NCBI GenBank assembly: GCA_900315955.1
Contig: ONBC01000009.1
Location: 1 to 43,496, forward strand
From: an uncultured Prevotella sp.
Lineage (GTDB): Bacteria; Bacteroidota; Bacteroidia; Bacteroidales; Bacteroidaceae
Direction of reading: 5' to 3'
DNA length: 43,496 bases
Below are positions 24,525 to 32,346 of this stretch, in pieces (the stretch's first letter is position 1; the number at the start of each line of letters is the position of its first letter). The position numbers and the translations under genes are program-made. The notes beneath the pieces were generated by a model that ran no database searches, was not told the origin of the DNA, and was given only the letters and a program-made list of their open reading frames with translations.

Positions 24525-25358
24525 CTATTGTTCCCCATCCCGGCCCGTTGCGTGTGTTTCTTCCGCTGGGTTCAGTAAGTCGCTGCTGTGCAGCGGCTCC
24601 TTCGTCAAGGCCTCACGCGCTGCGCGTATCTTCTCCGGGTCGGTGATGTTCCGGCTGTATTCGTCGATCCTCACCGTTCCGCCCATGCTGACTTTAGGAT
24701 TGCGGTATGTCATCGGGCTGCTCACTTTCGAGCGTCCTGAGAAGTGAAACTCGCATGCTCCCGTCTGGCGTGCTATCCGTGCGATATTCGAGGCATTGAT
24801 GCCGCAGCCCGGCATGATGATGATACGGCCGTTGGCTTCCTCCACGAGCTTGGCAAGCTGCGGGATGCCTTCTTCCGCAGTGGCAGCCTGTCCCGACGTG
24901 AGGATTCGGTCGCAGCCTAAGCCGATGATCTGCTCCAAGGCCTCCATAGGCTCCCGACACACGTCGAAGGCACGATGAAAGGTGACGCTCAGCCCTTGGG
25001 CAGCCTCCATCAGTCGGTGCATGGCAGCCATGTCGATGCTTCCGTCGCTTTGCAAGGCTCCGAACACCACGCCGTCCGCGCCTTCCTCGCGGGCCGCATG
25101 GATATCCGTGACCATCGCCTCAAGTTCTTCTGCCGAATAGCAGAAGTCGCCGCCGCGCGGACGGATGATGACATGCAGGCGGGTATGGGTCAGCAGACGG
25201 CGGGCCAGCCGCATCTCTCCTAAGGAGGGAGTCGTCCCGCCCTCCGGGATTCCGGCGCACAGCTCCACGCGGTCTGCTCCACCCTCCTGCGCTTTAAGTG
25301 CGCTCTCAGCACCATTGGCGCAATTCTCTAAGACGTATTTCATAGTGCCTTGATTCAT
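24525..25358 (-). CDS. cutC: CutC family protein
   Basis: A 277-residue TIM-barrel protein of the CutC family (YVLENCANGAESALKAQEGGADRVELCAG at the N-terminus, then HVIIRPRGGDFCYS and GADGVVFGAL). CutC was first linked to copper tolerance in E. coli; that role is disputed, and the enzymatic function remains uncertain. Length is slightly above the usual ~250. The ATG at 25358 is preceded by AGGAG at a workable distance; ATG at 25343 (MKYVLEN) is an equally plausible start. Upstream are two TAATTTTG boxes on the minus strand. Confidence 0.93.
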   Translation of the reverse strand: MNQGTMKYVLENCANGAESALKAQEGGADRVELCAGIPEGGTTPSLGEMRLARRLLTHTRLHVIIRPRGGDFCYSAEELEAMVTDIHAAREEGADGVVFGALQSDGSIDMAAMHRLMEAAQGLSVTFHRAFDVCREPMEALEQIIGLGCDRILTSGQAATAEEGIPQLAKLVEEANGRIIIMPGCGINASNIARIARQTGACEFHFSGRSKVSSPMTYRNPKVSMGGTVRIDEYSRNITDPEKIRAAREALTKEPLHSSDLLNPAEETHATGRDGEQ

Positions 25359-25374
25359 GTTCTCAGTTCTCCTG

Positions 25375-25382
25375 CAAAATTA
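25375..25382 (-). promoter_or_regulatory. -7 promoter box of cutC
   Basis: On the minus strand TAATTTTG fits TAnnTTTG, 16 bases before the cutC ATG. An identical box lies at 25415-25422, so two tandem start sites are possible. -33 elements are weak. Confidence 0.45.
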
Positions 25383-25673
25383 CTATAAAATTGCGGTATT
25401 TAATAAAATACTTGCAAAATTATTTGGGAGAAACGTGTTAATTTCTGCTTCTGAGTCCTGTGGCAGGCATGCAGAGACCGCATCAAGGCCATCTGCTTGT
25501 TATAGAGTATGGATTTGGATCGCTGTTGCCGGATGGACGCTGCCGAAACAGAAATAAATATGAATTTATATTTACAAAAAGTAAAAAGTTAGGACAACGT
25601 GAATTTGTGAAAGAGAAGAGAAAAATGGGGCTGGTGGGCTTGGGAAGGCGGAAGAACGAGGCAAGGCATCTGC

Positions 25674-25799
25674 CATTCAACGGTTATGGCACCTACCTAA
25701 CAGCGTAAGGTCGGTGACATAACCGTTGAATGTCAGTGCCATAACCGTTGAATGTCGGTGACATAACTGTTGAATGTCGGTGTCCTGACCGTGGTAAGG
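25674..25799. repeat. 22-bp direct repeats with one perfect inverted copy
   Basis: Three full copies of a 22-base unit built on CATAACCGTTGAATG sit at 25711-25732, 25733-25754 and 25755-25776, with a degenerate fourth at 25777-25799. A 19-base stretch of the second copy (25736-25754) is exactly complementary to 25674-25692, giving a 19-bp stem with a 43-base loop. The 795-base gap 25359-26153 between cutC and mraZ otherwise holds the cutC and mraZ promoters and no convincing gene. Confidence 0.92.
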
Positions 25800-26033
25800 C
25801 ACGAGATTAGAAAGGGTTGAGAAGGTCTCTTAAGGGAGTAAATCGCTTAACATCCTGACTCATAGATATTTACCAATTTGTCTCATAATCGCGTTCTTTC
25901 GGACCAACCACCTCCTCGTTTGAAAAAAAACGATTCTCAGCGGGGGTTCGAAGTAAAATAAATTTAAGTTTCCCAGTTTTCCCCTTCTTCAGTCGGTTGT
26001 CATCTTTAACTTCTTTCCCTATATTTTTATAAA

Positions 26034-26070
26034 AAAGTGGGGAAAAGTGGCGCAAAGTGGGGGAAAGTTT
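26034..26070 (+). promoter_or_regulatory. MraZ box array (probable autoregulatory operator)
   Basis: AAAGTGG occurs at 26034, 26044 and 26054 and a partial AAAGTT at 26064, spaced exactly 10 bases apart. This is the direct-repeat pattern known for MraZ-binding sites upstream of mraZ in other bacteria. It lies immediately before the -7 box of the mraZ promoter, where a bound protein would block transcription of the division cluster. Confidence 0.8.
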
Positions 26071-26071
26071 G

Positions 26072-26079
26072 TAACTTTG
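26072..26079 (+). promoter_or_regulatory. -7 promoter box of the mraZ/dcw cluster
   Basis: TAACTTTG fits TAnnTTTG, 74 bases before the mraZ ATG. The repeats just upstream occupy the -33 region. Confidence 0.62.
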
Positions 26080-26153
26080 AAGCCCATTAGAAAAGATGGG
26101 TATATTAAATATGTGTATTGAAGCATTTCAAGACCTGTCTGAATGAGCATTAG

Positions 26154-26669
26154 ATGCGTTTTTTAGGTAACATAGAGGCAAAGACTGACTCGAAGGGCCG
26201 TGCGTTCCTTCCAGCCCCGTTCCGCAAGGTGCTTGCAGCATCGGGCGAGGAGTCTCTTGTCCTTCGTCAGGATGTCTTCGAGAATCTGCTCGTGCTTTAT
26301 CCCGTCAGCGTGTGGAACGCGTTGATGGACGACATGCGCCGCCGGCTCTCGCGCTGGGACCGTCGTCAGCAGATGGCTTACCGCACCTTTGTCAGCAGTG
26401 TCGTAGAAGTAAGCATCGATGGCAGTGGCCGCATCCTCATTCCCCGGCCGTTCCTGGAATCAGCAGGCATCAGCCAGAACGTCCATTTCGTCGGCATGGG
26501 CGACATCATCGAGATCTGGCCTGCCGAGACGATGGAGACGATGAGCAAGGAGGAGTTCGGTCAGGTGCTCGATGAAGCTATAAAAGCGGAAGCAATCATG
26601 AAGGAGGAAAAGAACATGATGAAGGAGGAGATGAAAGAGGAAACCAAGAGGAGGATCAACAATGACTGA
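26154..26669 (+). CDS. mraZ: MraZ transcriptional regulator
   Basis: A 171-residue protein of the AbrB-like MraZ family, first gene of the dcw cluster. Both SpoVT/AbrB-like halves are seen: FLGNIEAKTDSKGRAFLPAPFRK at the N-terminus and VSIDGSGRILIPRPFLESAGI in the second half, each carrying the DxxGR-like motif. It binds repeated sites upstream of its own gene, and the AAAGTGG array at 26034-26070 fits that. The C-terminus is extended by about 25 mostly charged residues (KAEAIMKEEKNMMKEEMKEE) beyond the ~150 typical length. The stop overlaps the rsmH start by 8 bases. Confidence 0.95.
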   Translation: MRFLGNIEAKTDSKGRAFLPAPFRKVLAASGEESLVLRQDVFENLLVLYPVSVWNALMDDMRRRLSRWDRRQQMAYRTFVSSVVEVSIDGSGRILIPRPFLESAGISQNVHFVGMGDIIEIWPAETMETMSKEEFGQVLDEAIKAEAIMKEEKNMMKEEMKEETKRRINND

Positions 26670-27579
26670 GACAGCCCCGACATATCATGTGCCCGTGTTG
26701 CTCAACGAGAGCATCGACGGTCTTGCCATCAAACCCGGCGGTACGTATGTGGACGTCACCTTTGGCGGTGGCGGTCATTCGCGCGAGATCTTGAGACGGT
26801 TAGGTACCGATGGCCGGCTGTTCAGCTTCGACCAGGATGCCGATGCCGAGAAGAACATCGTGGATGACGGCCGCTTCACGTTCGTGCACTCCAACTTCCG
26901 CTGGCTTGCCAACTGGATGCGCTACTACGATGTGGAGCATATCGACGGATTGTTGGCCGACCTGGGCGTGTCGAGCCATCACTTTGACGACGCGGAGCGT
27001 GGGTTCTCTTTCCGCTACGACGCACCCCTCGACATGCGCATGAACCGTGAGGGCGGAAAGACGGCAGCCGATATCGTGAACAACGACACGCAAGAGGAGC
27101 TTGCCGACATCTTCTATCTCTACGGCGAGCTGAGGCAGTCAAGGCAGATAGCAGCCGCCATCGTGAAGGCGCGCACGCGGAAGCCGATCCTCACCACGCA
27201 GGACTTTCTGCAGGTCGTCGATCCGCTCTTCCGCCGTGAGAAGGAGAAGAAAGACATGGCACGTCTTTTCCAGGCTCTCCGCATAGAGGTCAACCACGAG
27301 ATGGCAGCGCTTTCAGAGATGCTCACCTCGGCCACGAAGCTCCTGACCGAGGGCGGACGGCTGAGCGTCATCACCTATCACTCGCTCGAGGACCGAATGG
27401 TGAAAAATGTGATGAAGACGGGAAACGTGAACGGAAAAGCGGAGGAAGACCCGGTCTACGGCCGAAAGCCAAGCCCTTACCGGCTGGTCAACAACAAGGT
27501 CATCGTGCCCTCGGAAGAGGAGATAGAGCGAAATCCGAGAAGCAGGAGTGCCAAGCTCAGAATAGCGGAAAAACTATAG
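26662..27579 (+). CDS. rsmH: 16S rRNA (cytosine-1402-N4) methyltransferase
   Basis: A 305-residue SAM-dependent methyltransferase (MraW/RsmH) that methylates C1402 in the ribosomal P site. The SAM motif is YVDVTFGGGGHSREIL, followed by FSFDQDADA and the DGLLADLGVSSHHFDDAERGFSF block. LRIEVNHEMAAL and VITYHSLEDRMVK are the family signatures in the second half. Length is normal. Overlaps mraZ by 8 bases and precedes the ftsL-like gene by 4, consistent with tight cotranscription. Confidence 0.97.
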   Translation: MTETAPTYHVPVLLNESIDGLAIKPGGTYVDVTFGGGGHSREILRRLGTDGRLFSFDQDADAEKNIVDDGRFTFVHSNFRWLANWMRYYDVEHIDGLLADLGVSSHHFDDAERGFSFRYDAPLDMRMNREGGKTAADIVNNDTQEELADIFYLYGELRQSRQIAAAIVKARTRKPILTTQDFLQVVDPLFRREKEKKDMARLFQALRIEVNHEMAALSEMLTSATKLLTEGGRLSVITYHSLEDRMVKNVMKTGNVNGKAEEDPVYGRKPSPYRLVNNKVIVPSEEEIERNPRSRSAKLRIAEKL

Positions 27580-27583
27580 AGCC

Positions 27584-28066
27584 ATGGAAGAAGAAAAGAA
27601 AACAATAAAAGATAAAGAGGAAGAGATCAAAAAAAAGGAGAAGAAGATCGCTTCCAACATCAAAGCTGAGGCCGAGGAGATAGACAAGTCGCTCTCCGAA
27701 GTGATCCGCCAGCAGGCCACGGAAGACGAGGCACCCCAGTCGAGGACTTTCTCGCTGCGGAAGATTCTCGGTGGCGATGTCCTGAGCACATCGTTCATGC
27801 GGCGGCAGGTCTGGCTCTGCGTGCTCATCGCTCTCTTCATTGTGGTATATATCGGAAACCGATATTCCTGCCAGCAGGATATCATCGAGATCGATGCCTT
27901 GCAGAAGGAGCTCAAAGACGCCAAATACAAAGCCCTGTCGAGCAACAGCAAGCTGACGGAGCTGAGCCGGCAGAGCAATGTCCTCGAGATGCTGAAGAAC
28001 AACAAGGACAGCACGCTGAAAATGCCCACGCAACCGCCTTATATCATCACGGTGCCGGACAAATGA
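27584..28066 (+). CDS. FtsL-like cell division protein (Bacteroidota type)
   Basis: A 160-residue bitopic membrane protein. A lysine/glutamate-rich cytoplasmic tail (about residues 1-80) is followed by one membrane segment (VWLCVLIALFIVVYIGNRY, about 84-102) and a short periplasmic coiled coil with heptads (IIEIDALQKELKDAKYKALSSNSKLTELSRQSNV). This topology and the position between rsmH and the division transpeptidase are those of FtsL, which bridges FtsB/FtsQ and FtsW/FtsI. The long basic/acidic N-terminus is typical of the Bacteroidota form. Family call rests mainly on topology and synteny. Confidence 0.85.
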   Translation: MEEEKKTIKDKEEEIKKKEKKIASNIKAEAEEIDKSLSEVIRQQATEDEAPQSRTFSLRKILGGDVLSTSFMRRQVWLCVLIALFIVVYIGNRYSCQQDIIEIDALQKELKDAKYKALSSNSKLTELSRQSNVLEMLKNNKDSTLKMPTQPPYIITVPDK

Positions 28067-28093
28067 GTAAGCGAGATTAGTTTATGATCATTA

Positions 28094-30289
28094 ATGAGTA
28101 GATTCAACTATAGTAAAATAATGCCGCGCTACAGTGTCATCGCTTTCCTGCTGACGCTTGTAGCCGTTTTGGTCCTTGCACGCGCCGGCTATATCATGAC
28201 GGCGAAGAAGAGCTACTGGATGGCCGTAGCGAAACGCGTGCGGCAGGACAGCGTGCGCACGCAGCCTACGCGCGGCAATATCCTCGCCTGTGACGGCCAG
28301 CTGCTGGCTTCCTCGCTTCCGGAGTTTAAGATATATATGGACTTCAAGCAGCTTCACGATGCCGGCACCGACTCGCTGTGGAATGTGAAACTCGACAGTA
28401 TCTGCCTGGGCCTGCACCGCATCTTCCCCGAGCAGAGCGCTGCCAGGTTTAAGGCTGTGCTTATGAAAGGTTATCACAGCCGGCGCACGTCGGGGCCGCA
28501 CAAAGGCGAACGTCTGCGCAACTATGAGATATGGCCCAAGCGCATCGACTACAACACGTACAGCAAGGTGTGCGAGCTTCCCGTCTTCCGGTTGTCAAAG
28601 CTCAAGAGCGGCTTCCATGCTGACCAGCTCAATGCGCGCGAGAACCCTTACGGATCCTTGGCCAAGCGAACCATCGGCGACGTGCTCTTCACGGAGGAGA
28701 ACGGGCGCGCGGCACGCTACGGACTGGAGCTGAGCTACGACTCGCTGCTCAAAGGATCCTATGGTATCGTCAGCCGGCAGAAGGTGCTCGGTAAGTTTCT
28801 CAGCATCACGAACACACCGCCTATCAACGGCAGCGATATCGTGACGACGATCGACGTGGGCATGCAGGATCTCGCAGAGCGGGCTCTTGAGAACAAGCTC
28901 AAAGAGATAGACGGCAGTGTTGGCGTGGCCATCGTCATGGAGGTTGGCACGGGTGACATCAAGGTCATTGTCAACTTAGAGAAATGCGGGGACGGATCGT
29001 TCCGGGAGATACAGAGCCATGCCGTGAGCGACCTCCTCGAGCCAGGCTCCGTGTTCAAGACCGCTTCCGTGATGACAGCGCTTGAGGACGGAGTGTGCGA
29101 CACCACATTCCGGATCCCTACCGGCAATGGCATCTGGCATATCTATGGCCGCGACATGAAAGACAGCCACTGGCGCACCGGAGGCTATGGCACCATCTCC
29201 CTCGGACGGGCCATGGAGGTGAGCTCGAATATCGGCGTGAGCTATGTCATCGACAAGTTTTATCACAACGACCCCGTCAAATTCGTGCGGGGCATCTACC
29301 GGACGGGTATCGATGGCACAGGCGTGAAGATTCCTATCGTGGGTCATGCCACACCCGTCATCCGCTGGCCCAAGAAGAACAAACGGGGCGAATGGCTCAA
29401 CTGGAGCAACACGGCGCTGCCATGGATGAGCATCGGCTATGAGACGCTCATCCCGCCTATCTATACGCTTACGTTCTATAATGCCATTGCCAACAACGGC
29501 CGCATGATGGAGCCGCGCTTCGTGAAGAGTGCCATCAAAGATGGCGACACCATCGCTACATTTCCACCCCAGGTGGTAAAGGGCAAAGAGCATATCGCCT
29601 CCGACCGCACCCTGCGCATCGTGCAGGATCTGCTCAGAAGAGTGGTCACCAACGGAACGGGAAAGAAAGCCTGCAGCCCCAACTACTGGGTCTGCGGCAA
29701 GACGGGTACGGCTATGATTGCCAGCAACGGCAACTACAGGGGCACAGCCCACAGCCTGCTCTCCTTCGCCGGTTGGTTTGGACAGAAAGACCGTCCTTAC
29801 TATAGTTGCATTGTCTGCATCCAGAAGTATGGGCTGCCTGCCTACGGATGGATGAGCAGCGAGGTATTCCGCGAGATTGCCGATGGCATCATGGCTAAGT
29901 ATGTAAGATACGATGTCAGTGACGCGCGTGATCCCGACTCGCAGATGATTCCCGACGTGAAAGCCGGAAACATCCTCTCGGCCGACTATGTGCTCTCCAC
30001 CCTTGGCATCTCGACATTCTCCAACTATGCCTTCAAGCCCGACGAGACACAACCCGTATGGGGCACAGCAGACCGTAGGCGGGGGAGCGTGAAACTTATC
30101 AGTGAGGGTGGTCCCAAGCCTCACATCATGCCCGATGTCCACGGAATGGGTGCGCGCGACGCTGTGTTCCTCGCTGAGTCGAGTGGCGTGAAGTGTATTA
30201 TCCAGGGCAGGGGCAAGGTGACGGCACAAAGTATCGGACCCGGGGAGAAGGTAAAGAGCGGACAGAAATGCGTTCTGACGCTTCAATGA
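28094..30289 (+). CDS. ftsI: Division-specific penicillin-binding protein (FtsI/PBP3 class) with PASTA domain
   Basis: A 731-residue class B transpeptidase that crosslinks septal peptidoglycan. It has a short cytoplasmic start, one membrane anchor (YSVIAFLLTLVAVLVLARAGYIM), a pedestal domain, and a transpeptidase domain with SVFK (nucleophile Ser319, Lys322), SSN (377-379) and KTG (536-538). A PASTA-like domain closes the protein (MPDVHGMGARDAVFLAESSGVKCIIQGRG region). The PASTA addition resembles SpoVD-type PBPs and is usual in Bacteroidota FtsI. Its partner is FtsW, encoded further down. Confidence 0.94.
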   Translation: MSRFNYSKIMPRYSVIAFLLTLVAVLVLARAGYIMTAKKSYWMAVAKRVRQDSVRTQPTRGNILACDGQLLASSLPEFKIYMDFKQLHDAGTDSLWNVKLDSICLGLHRIFPEQSAARFKAVLMKGYHSRRTSGPHKGERLRNYEIWPKRIDYNTYSKVCELPVFRLSKLKSGFHADQLNARENPYGSLAKRTIGDVLFTEENGRAARYGLELSYDSLLKGSYGIVSRQKVLGKFLSITNTPPINGSDIVTTIDVGMQDLAERALENKLKEIDGSVGVAIVMEVGTGDIKVIVNLEKCGDGSFREIQSHAVSDLLEPGSVFKTASVMTALEDGVCDTTFRIPTGNGIWHIYGRDMKDSHWRTGGYGTISLGRAMEVSSNIGVSYVIDKFYHNDPVKFVRGIYRTGIDGTGVKIPIVGHATPVIRWPKKNKRGEWLNWSNTALPWMSIGYETLIPPIYTLTFYNAIANNGRMMEPRFVKSAIKDGDTIATFPPQVVKGKEHIASDRTLRIVQDLLRRVVTNGTGKKACSPNYWVCGKTGTAMIASNGNYRGTAHSLLSFAGWFGQKDRPYYSCIVCIQKYGLPAYGWMSSEVFREIADGIMAKYVRYDVSDARDPDSQMIPDVKAGNILSADYVLSTLGISTFSNYAFKPDETQPVWGTADRRRGSVKLISEGGPKPHIMPDVHGMGARDAVFLAESSGVKCIIQGRGKVTAQSIGPGEKVKSGQKCVLTLQ

Positions 30290-30340
30290 TACCGCCGTAA
30301 TCAAGACATGAAGTGATAAACATAAAATAATATATATAAG

Positions 30341-31792
30341 ATGAAACTGCAGGAACTTTTAGCGAACATCAAGCCGCTCCGCATTGAGGGCAGCACGGAT
30401 GTAGACATCACGGGAGTAAACATCGACTCACGTAAGATCAAGGACGGTCATCTCTTCGTAGCTATGAAAGGCACGCAGACAGACGGTCATAAGTTCATCC
30501 CTAAGGCTTTGGAGCTCGGTGCCAGGGCTGTTCTCTGCGAGGACATGCCTGAGACGCTTCAGGACGGCATCACCTATGTTCAGGTGGAGAGCACAGAGGA
30601 TGCAGTGGGCAAGGTGGCAACACTCTTCTACGGCGACCCGTCGAAGCATCTGAAGCTCGTCGGTGTGACCGGAACGAACGGAAAGACCACCATCGCCACA
30701 TTATTATATAATATGTTCCGCGAGTTTGGCTACCGCTGTGGTCTGCTTTCTACCGTCTGCAACTACATCGACGGCAAGCCTGTTCCCGCTGACCACACCA
30801 CTCCCGACCCCATTGAGCTCAATGAGCTCCTCGGTGAAATGGTGAAAGCCGGTTGCCAGTATGCTTTCATGGAGTGTTCCTCACATGCCATCCATCAGAA
30901 GCGCATCGGCGGACTGAAGTTTACCGGAGGCATCTTCACCAATCTCACGCGCGACCACCTCGACTATCACAAGACCTTCGAGAACTATCGCAACGCGAAG
31001 AAGGCTTTCTTCGACGGGCTGCCCAAGTCGGCGTTCGCCATCACGAATGCCGATGACAAGAACGGCATGATCATGGTTCAGAACACGAAGGCTACGGTCA
31101 AGACGTATTCTATCCGTCAGATGGCTGACTTCCGCGCACGCATCATCGAGATGCACTTCGCCGGTATGTACCTCGACATCGACGGCCATGAGGTCGGTGT
31201 GCAGTTCATCGGTAAGTTCAATGTCTCCAACCTCCTCGCCGTCTATGGCGCTGCCCGCATGTTGGGCAAGGATCCGGAAGAGATTCTTGTGGTGCTCAGT
31301 ACGCTTCACAGTGTCAGCGGTCGTCTGGAGCCCATCCATTCACCCGCCGGCTTCACGGCTATCGTCGACTATGCCCACACGCCCGATGCCTTGGAGAACG
31401 TGCTCAATGCCATCCATGAGGTGCTCGACGGCAAGGGACATGTCATCACTGTTTGTGGTGCCGGTGGCAACCGTGACCACGGCAAGCGCCCGCTCATGGC
31501 ACAGGAAGCCGTGAAGCAGAGCGACAAGGTCATCATCACGAGCGACAACCCCCGCTTCGAGGATCCGCAGGCTATCATCGACGATATGGTAGCCGGGCTG
31601 GACAAGGAGCAGATGAAGAAGGTGCTGACAATCGTCGACCGCAAGGAAGCCATCAAGACTGCTTGCATGATGGCACAGAAGGGTGATGTCGTGCTCGTGG
31701 CCGGCAAGGGGCACGAGAACTATCAGGAAATAAAAGGTGTGAAGCATCATTTCGACGATAAGGAAGTGCTGCACGAAATCTTTAATAGTTAG
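30341..31792 (+). CDS. murE: UDP-N-acetylmuramoyl-L-alanyl-D-glutamate--2,6-diaminopimelate ligase
   Basis: A 483-residue cytosolic Mur ligase that adds the third amino acid of the stem peptide. The ATP-binding loop is VTGTNGKTT (109-117), and the substrate block [12 protein letters not shown] and [20 protein letters not shown] follow. The DNPR motif (402-405) is the meso-diaminopimelate signature, so the cell wall is predicted to be DAP-type. The stop codon (31790-31792) lies in the first unit of the heptad array that brackets the inserted four-helix gene; the C-terminus seems complete. Confidence 0.96.
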   Translation: MKLQELLANIKPLRIEGSTDVDITGVNIDSRKIKDGHLFVAMKGTQTDGHKFIPKALELGARAVLCEDMPETLQDGITYVQVESTEDAVGKVATLFYGDPSKHLKLVGVTGTNGKTTIATLLYNMFREFGYRCGLLSTVCNYIDGKPVPADHTTPDPIELNELLGEMVKAGCQYAFMECSSHAIHQKRIGGLKFTGGIFTNLTRDHLDYHKTFENYRNAKKAFFDGLPKSAFAITNADDKNGMIMVQNTKATVKTYSIRQMADFRARIIEMHFAGMYLDIDGHEVGVQFIGKFNVSNLLAVYGAARMLGKDPEEILVVLSTLHSVSGRLEPIHSPAGFTAIVDYAHTPDALENVLNAIHEVLDGKGHVITVCGAGGNRDHGKRPLMAQEAVKQSDKVIITSDNPRFEDPQAIIDDMVAGLDKEQMKKVLTIVDRKEAIKTACMMAQKGDVVLVAGKGHENYQEIKGVKHHFDDKEVLHEIFNS

Positions 31793-31841
31793 GAGTTAGT
31801 AGTTAGTAGTTAGAAGTTAGTAGTTAATAGTTAGTAGTTGG
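31783..31841. repeat. Left heptanucleotide array of the inserted element
   Basis: Eight consecutive 7-base units (AGTTAGG, AGTTAGT, AGTTAGT, AGTTAGA, AGTTAGT, AGTTAAT, AGTTAGT, AGTTGGA) beginning at the murE stop. The first 17 bases, 31783-31799 (TAATAGTTAGGAGTTAG), are an exact reverse complement of 32328-32344 at the right end. Confidence 0.95.
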
Positions 31842-31895
31842 AAAACACCGAATACTTCTAATATATTAATGATGACAGACTAAAGACGGAATGAT

Positions 31896-32324
31896 ATGGA
31901 CAACTTTCGACAGTTCCTATATAACAAATGCCTTAGTTTCTCCGTCCGGATCGTACGGTTCTCCCAATATCTCCAAAAGGAAAAACAACTTTATGTTATC
32001 TCTAATCAAATATGCAGAAGCGGAACAAGTATAGGGGCCAACTTAGCTGAGGCCCAATATGGTAGCAGTAGGAAAGACTTCTTGGCAAAATGCTATATCA
32101 GTCTCAGAGAAAGTTTTGAGACATGCTATTGGCTCGATGTCCTGTTCCAGGCCGATCTCATCTCGGAGAGGCAATATTCTTCGCTTTATGAAGATTGCAC
32201 GGAACTAAAGAAGCTATTCATCTCAATAACAAATAAAACAAAGAACAATTTAAAGGAGGAGAAAGCGGATAGTGAGCACAGAGTTCATGACATCAATGGT
32301 ATGCAGGAAACTCCTAACTCCTAA
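31896..32324 (+). CDS. Four-helix-bundle protein of the 23S rRNA intervening-sequence / bAvd family
   Basis: A 142-residue helical protein. The conserved SGTSIGANLAEAQYG motif with ISNQICRS before it, and KCYISLRESFETCYWLDVL after it, mark the four-helix-bundle family (PF05635) known from 23S rRNA intervening sequences and, as bAvd, from diversity-generating retroelements. No reverse transcriptase is nearby. It sits between murE and mraY where Bacteroidota normally have no gene, inside inverted heptad arrays; its own stop (32322-32324) is within the right array and its last codons (PNS) are array sequence. The tail from about residue 115 is low-complexity. Function unknown; members form pentamers and are thought to bind nucleic acid. 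Confidence 0.9.
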   Translation: MDNFRQFLYNKCLSFSVRIVRFSQYLQKEKQLYVISNQICRSGTSIGANLAEAQYGSSRKDFLAKCYISLRESFETCYWLDVLFQADLISERQYSSLYEDCTELKKLFISITNKTKNNLKEEKADSEHRVHDINGMQETPNS

Positions 32325-32344
32325 CTTCTAACTCCTAACTATTA
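32310..32344. repeat. Right heptanucleotide array of the inserted element (inverted)
   Basis: Five units in the opposite orientation to the left array (ACTCCTA, ACTCCTA, ACTTCTA, ACTCCTA, ACTATTA). It ends 2 bases before the mraY ATG at 32347, so it occupies the ribosome-binding region of mraY. Confidence 0.95.
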
Positions 32345-32346
32345 TT

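Noticed and set aside
25460-25708. 82-codon plus-strand ORF in the cutC-mraZ gap
   Set aside because: It runs into the 22-bp repeat region and its translation has no family pattern or start signal.
25711-25799. 22-bp repeats as a CRISPR array
   Set aside because: The units are directly adjacent with no spacers, and no cas genes are near.
25870-26055. 61-codon minus-strand ORF upstream of mraZ
   Set aside because: It overlaps the MraZ box and has no ribosome site or recognisable features; probably chance.
26111-26146. 11-codon ORF in the mraZ leader, ending 7 bases before the mraZ ATG
   Set aside because: Short ORFs of this size are expected by chance, and the composition is not biased.
28976-30304. 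442-codon open frame antisense to ftsI
   Set aside because: Shadow of the penicillin-binding protein; low-complexity translation with no family match.
31783-32344. Insertion sequence or diversity-generating retroelement at murE-mraY
   Set aside because: There is no transposase, no visible target-site duplication, no reverse transcriptase and no template/variable repeat pair in the window; only the four-helix protein is shared with retroelements.
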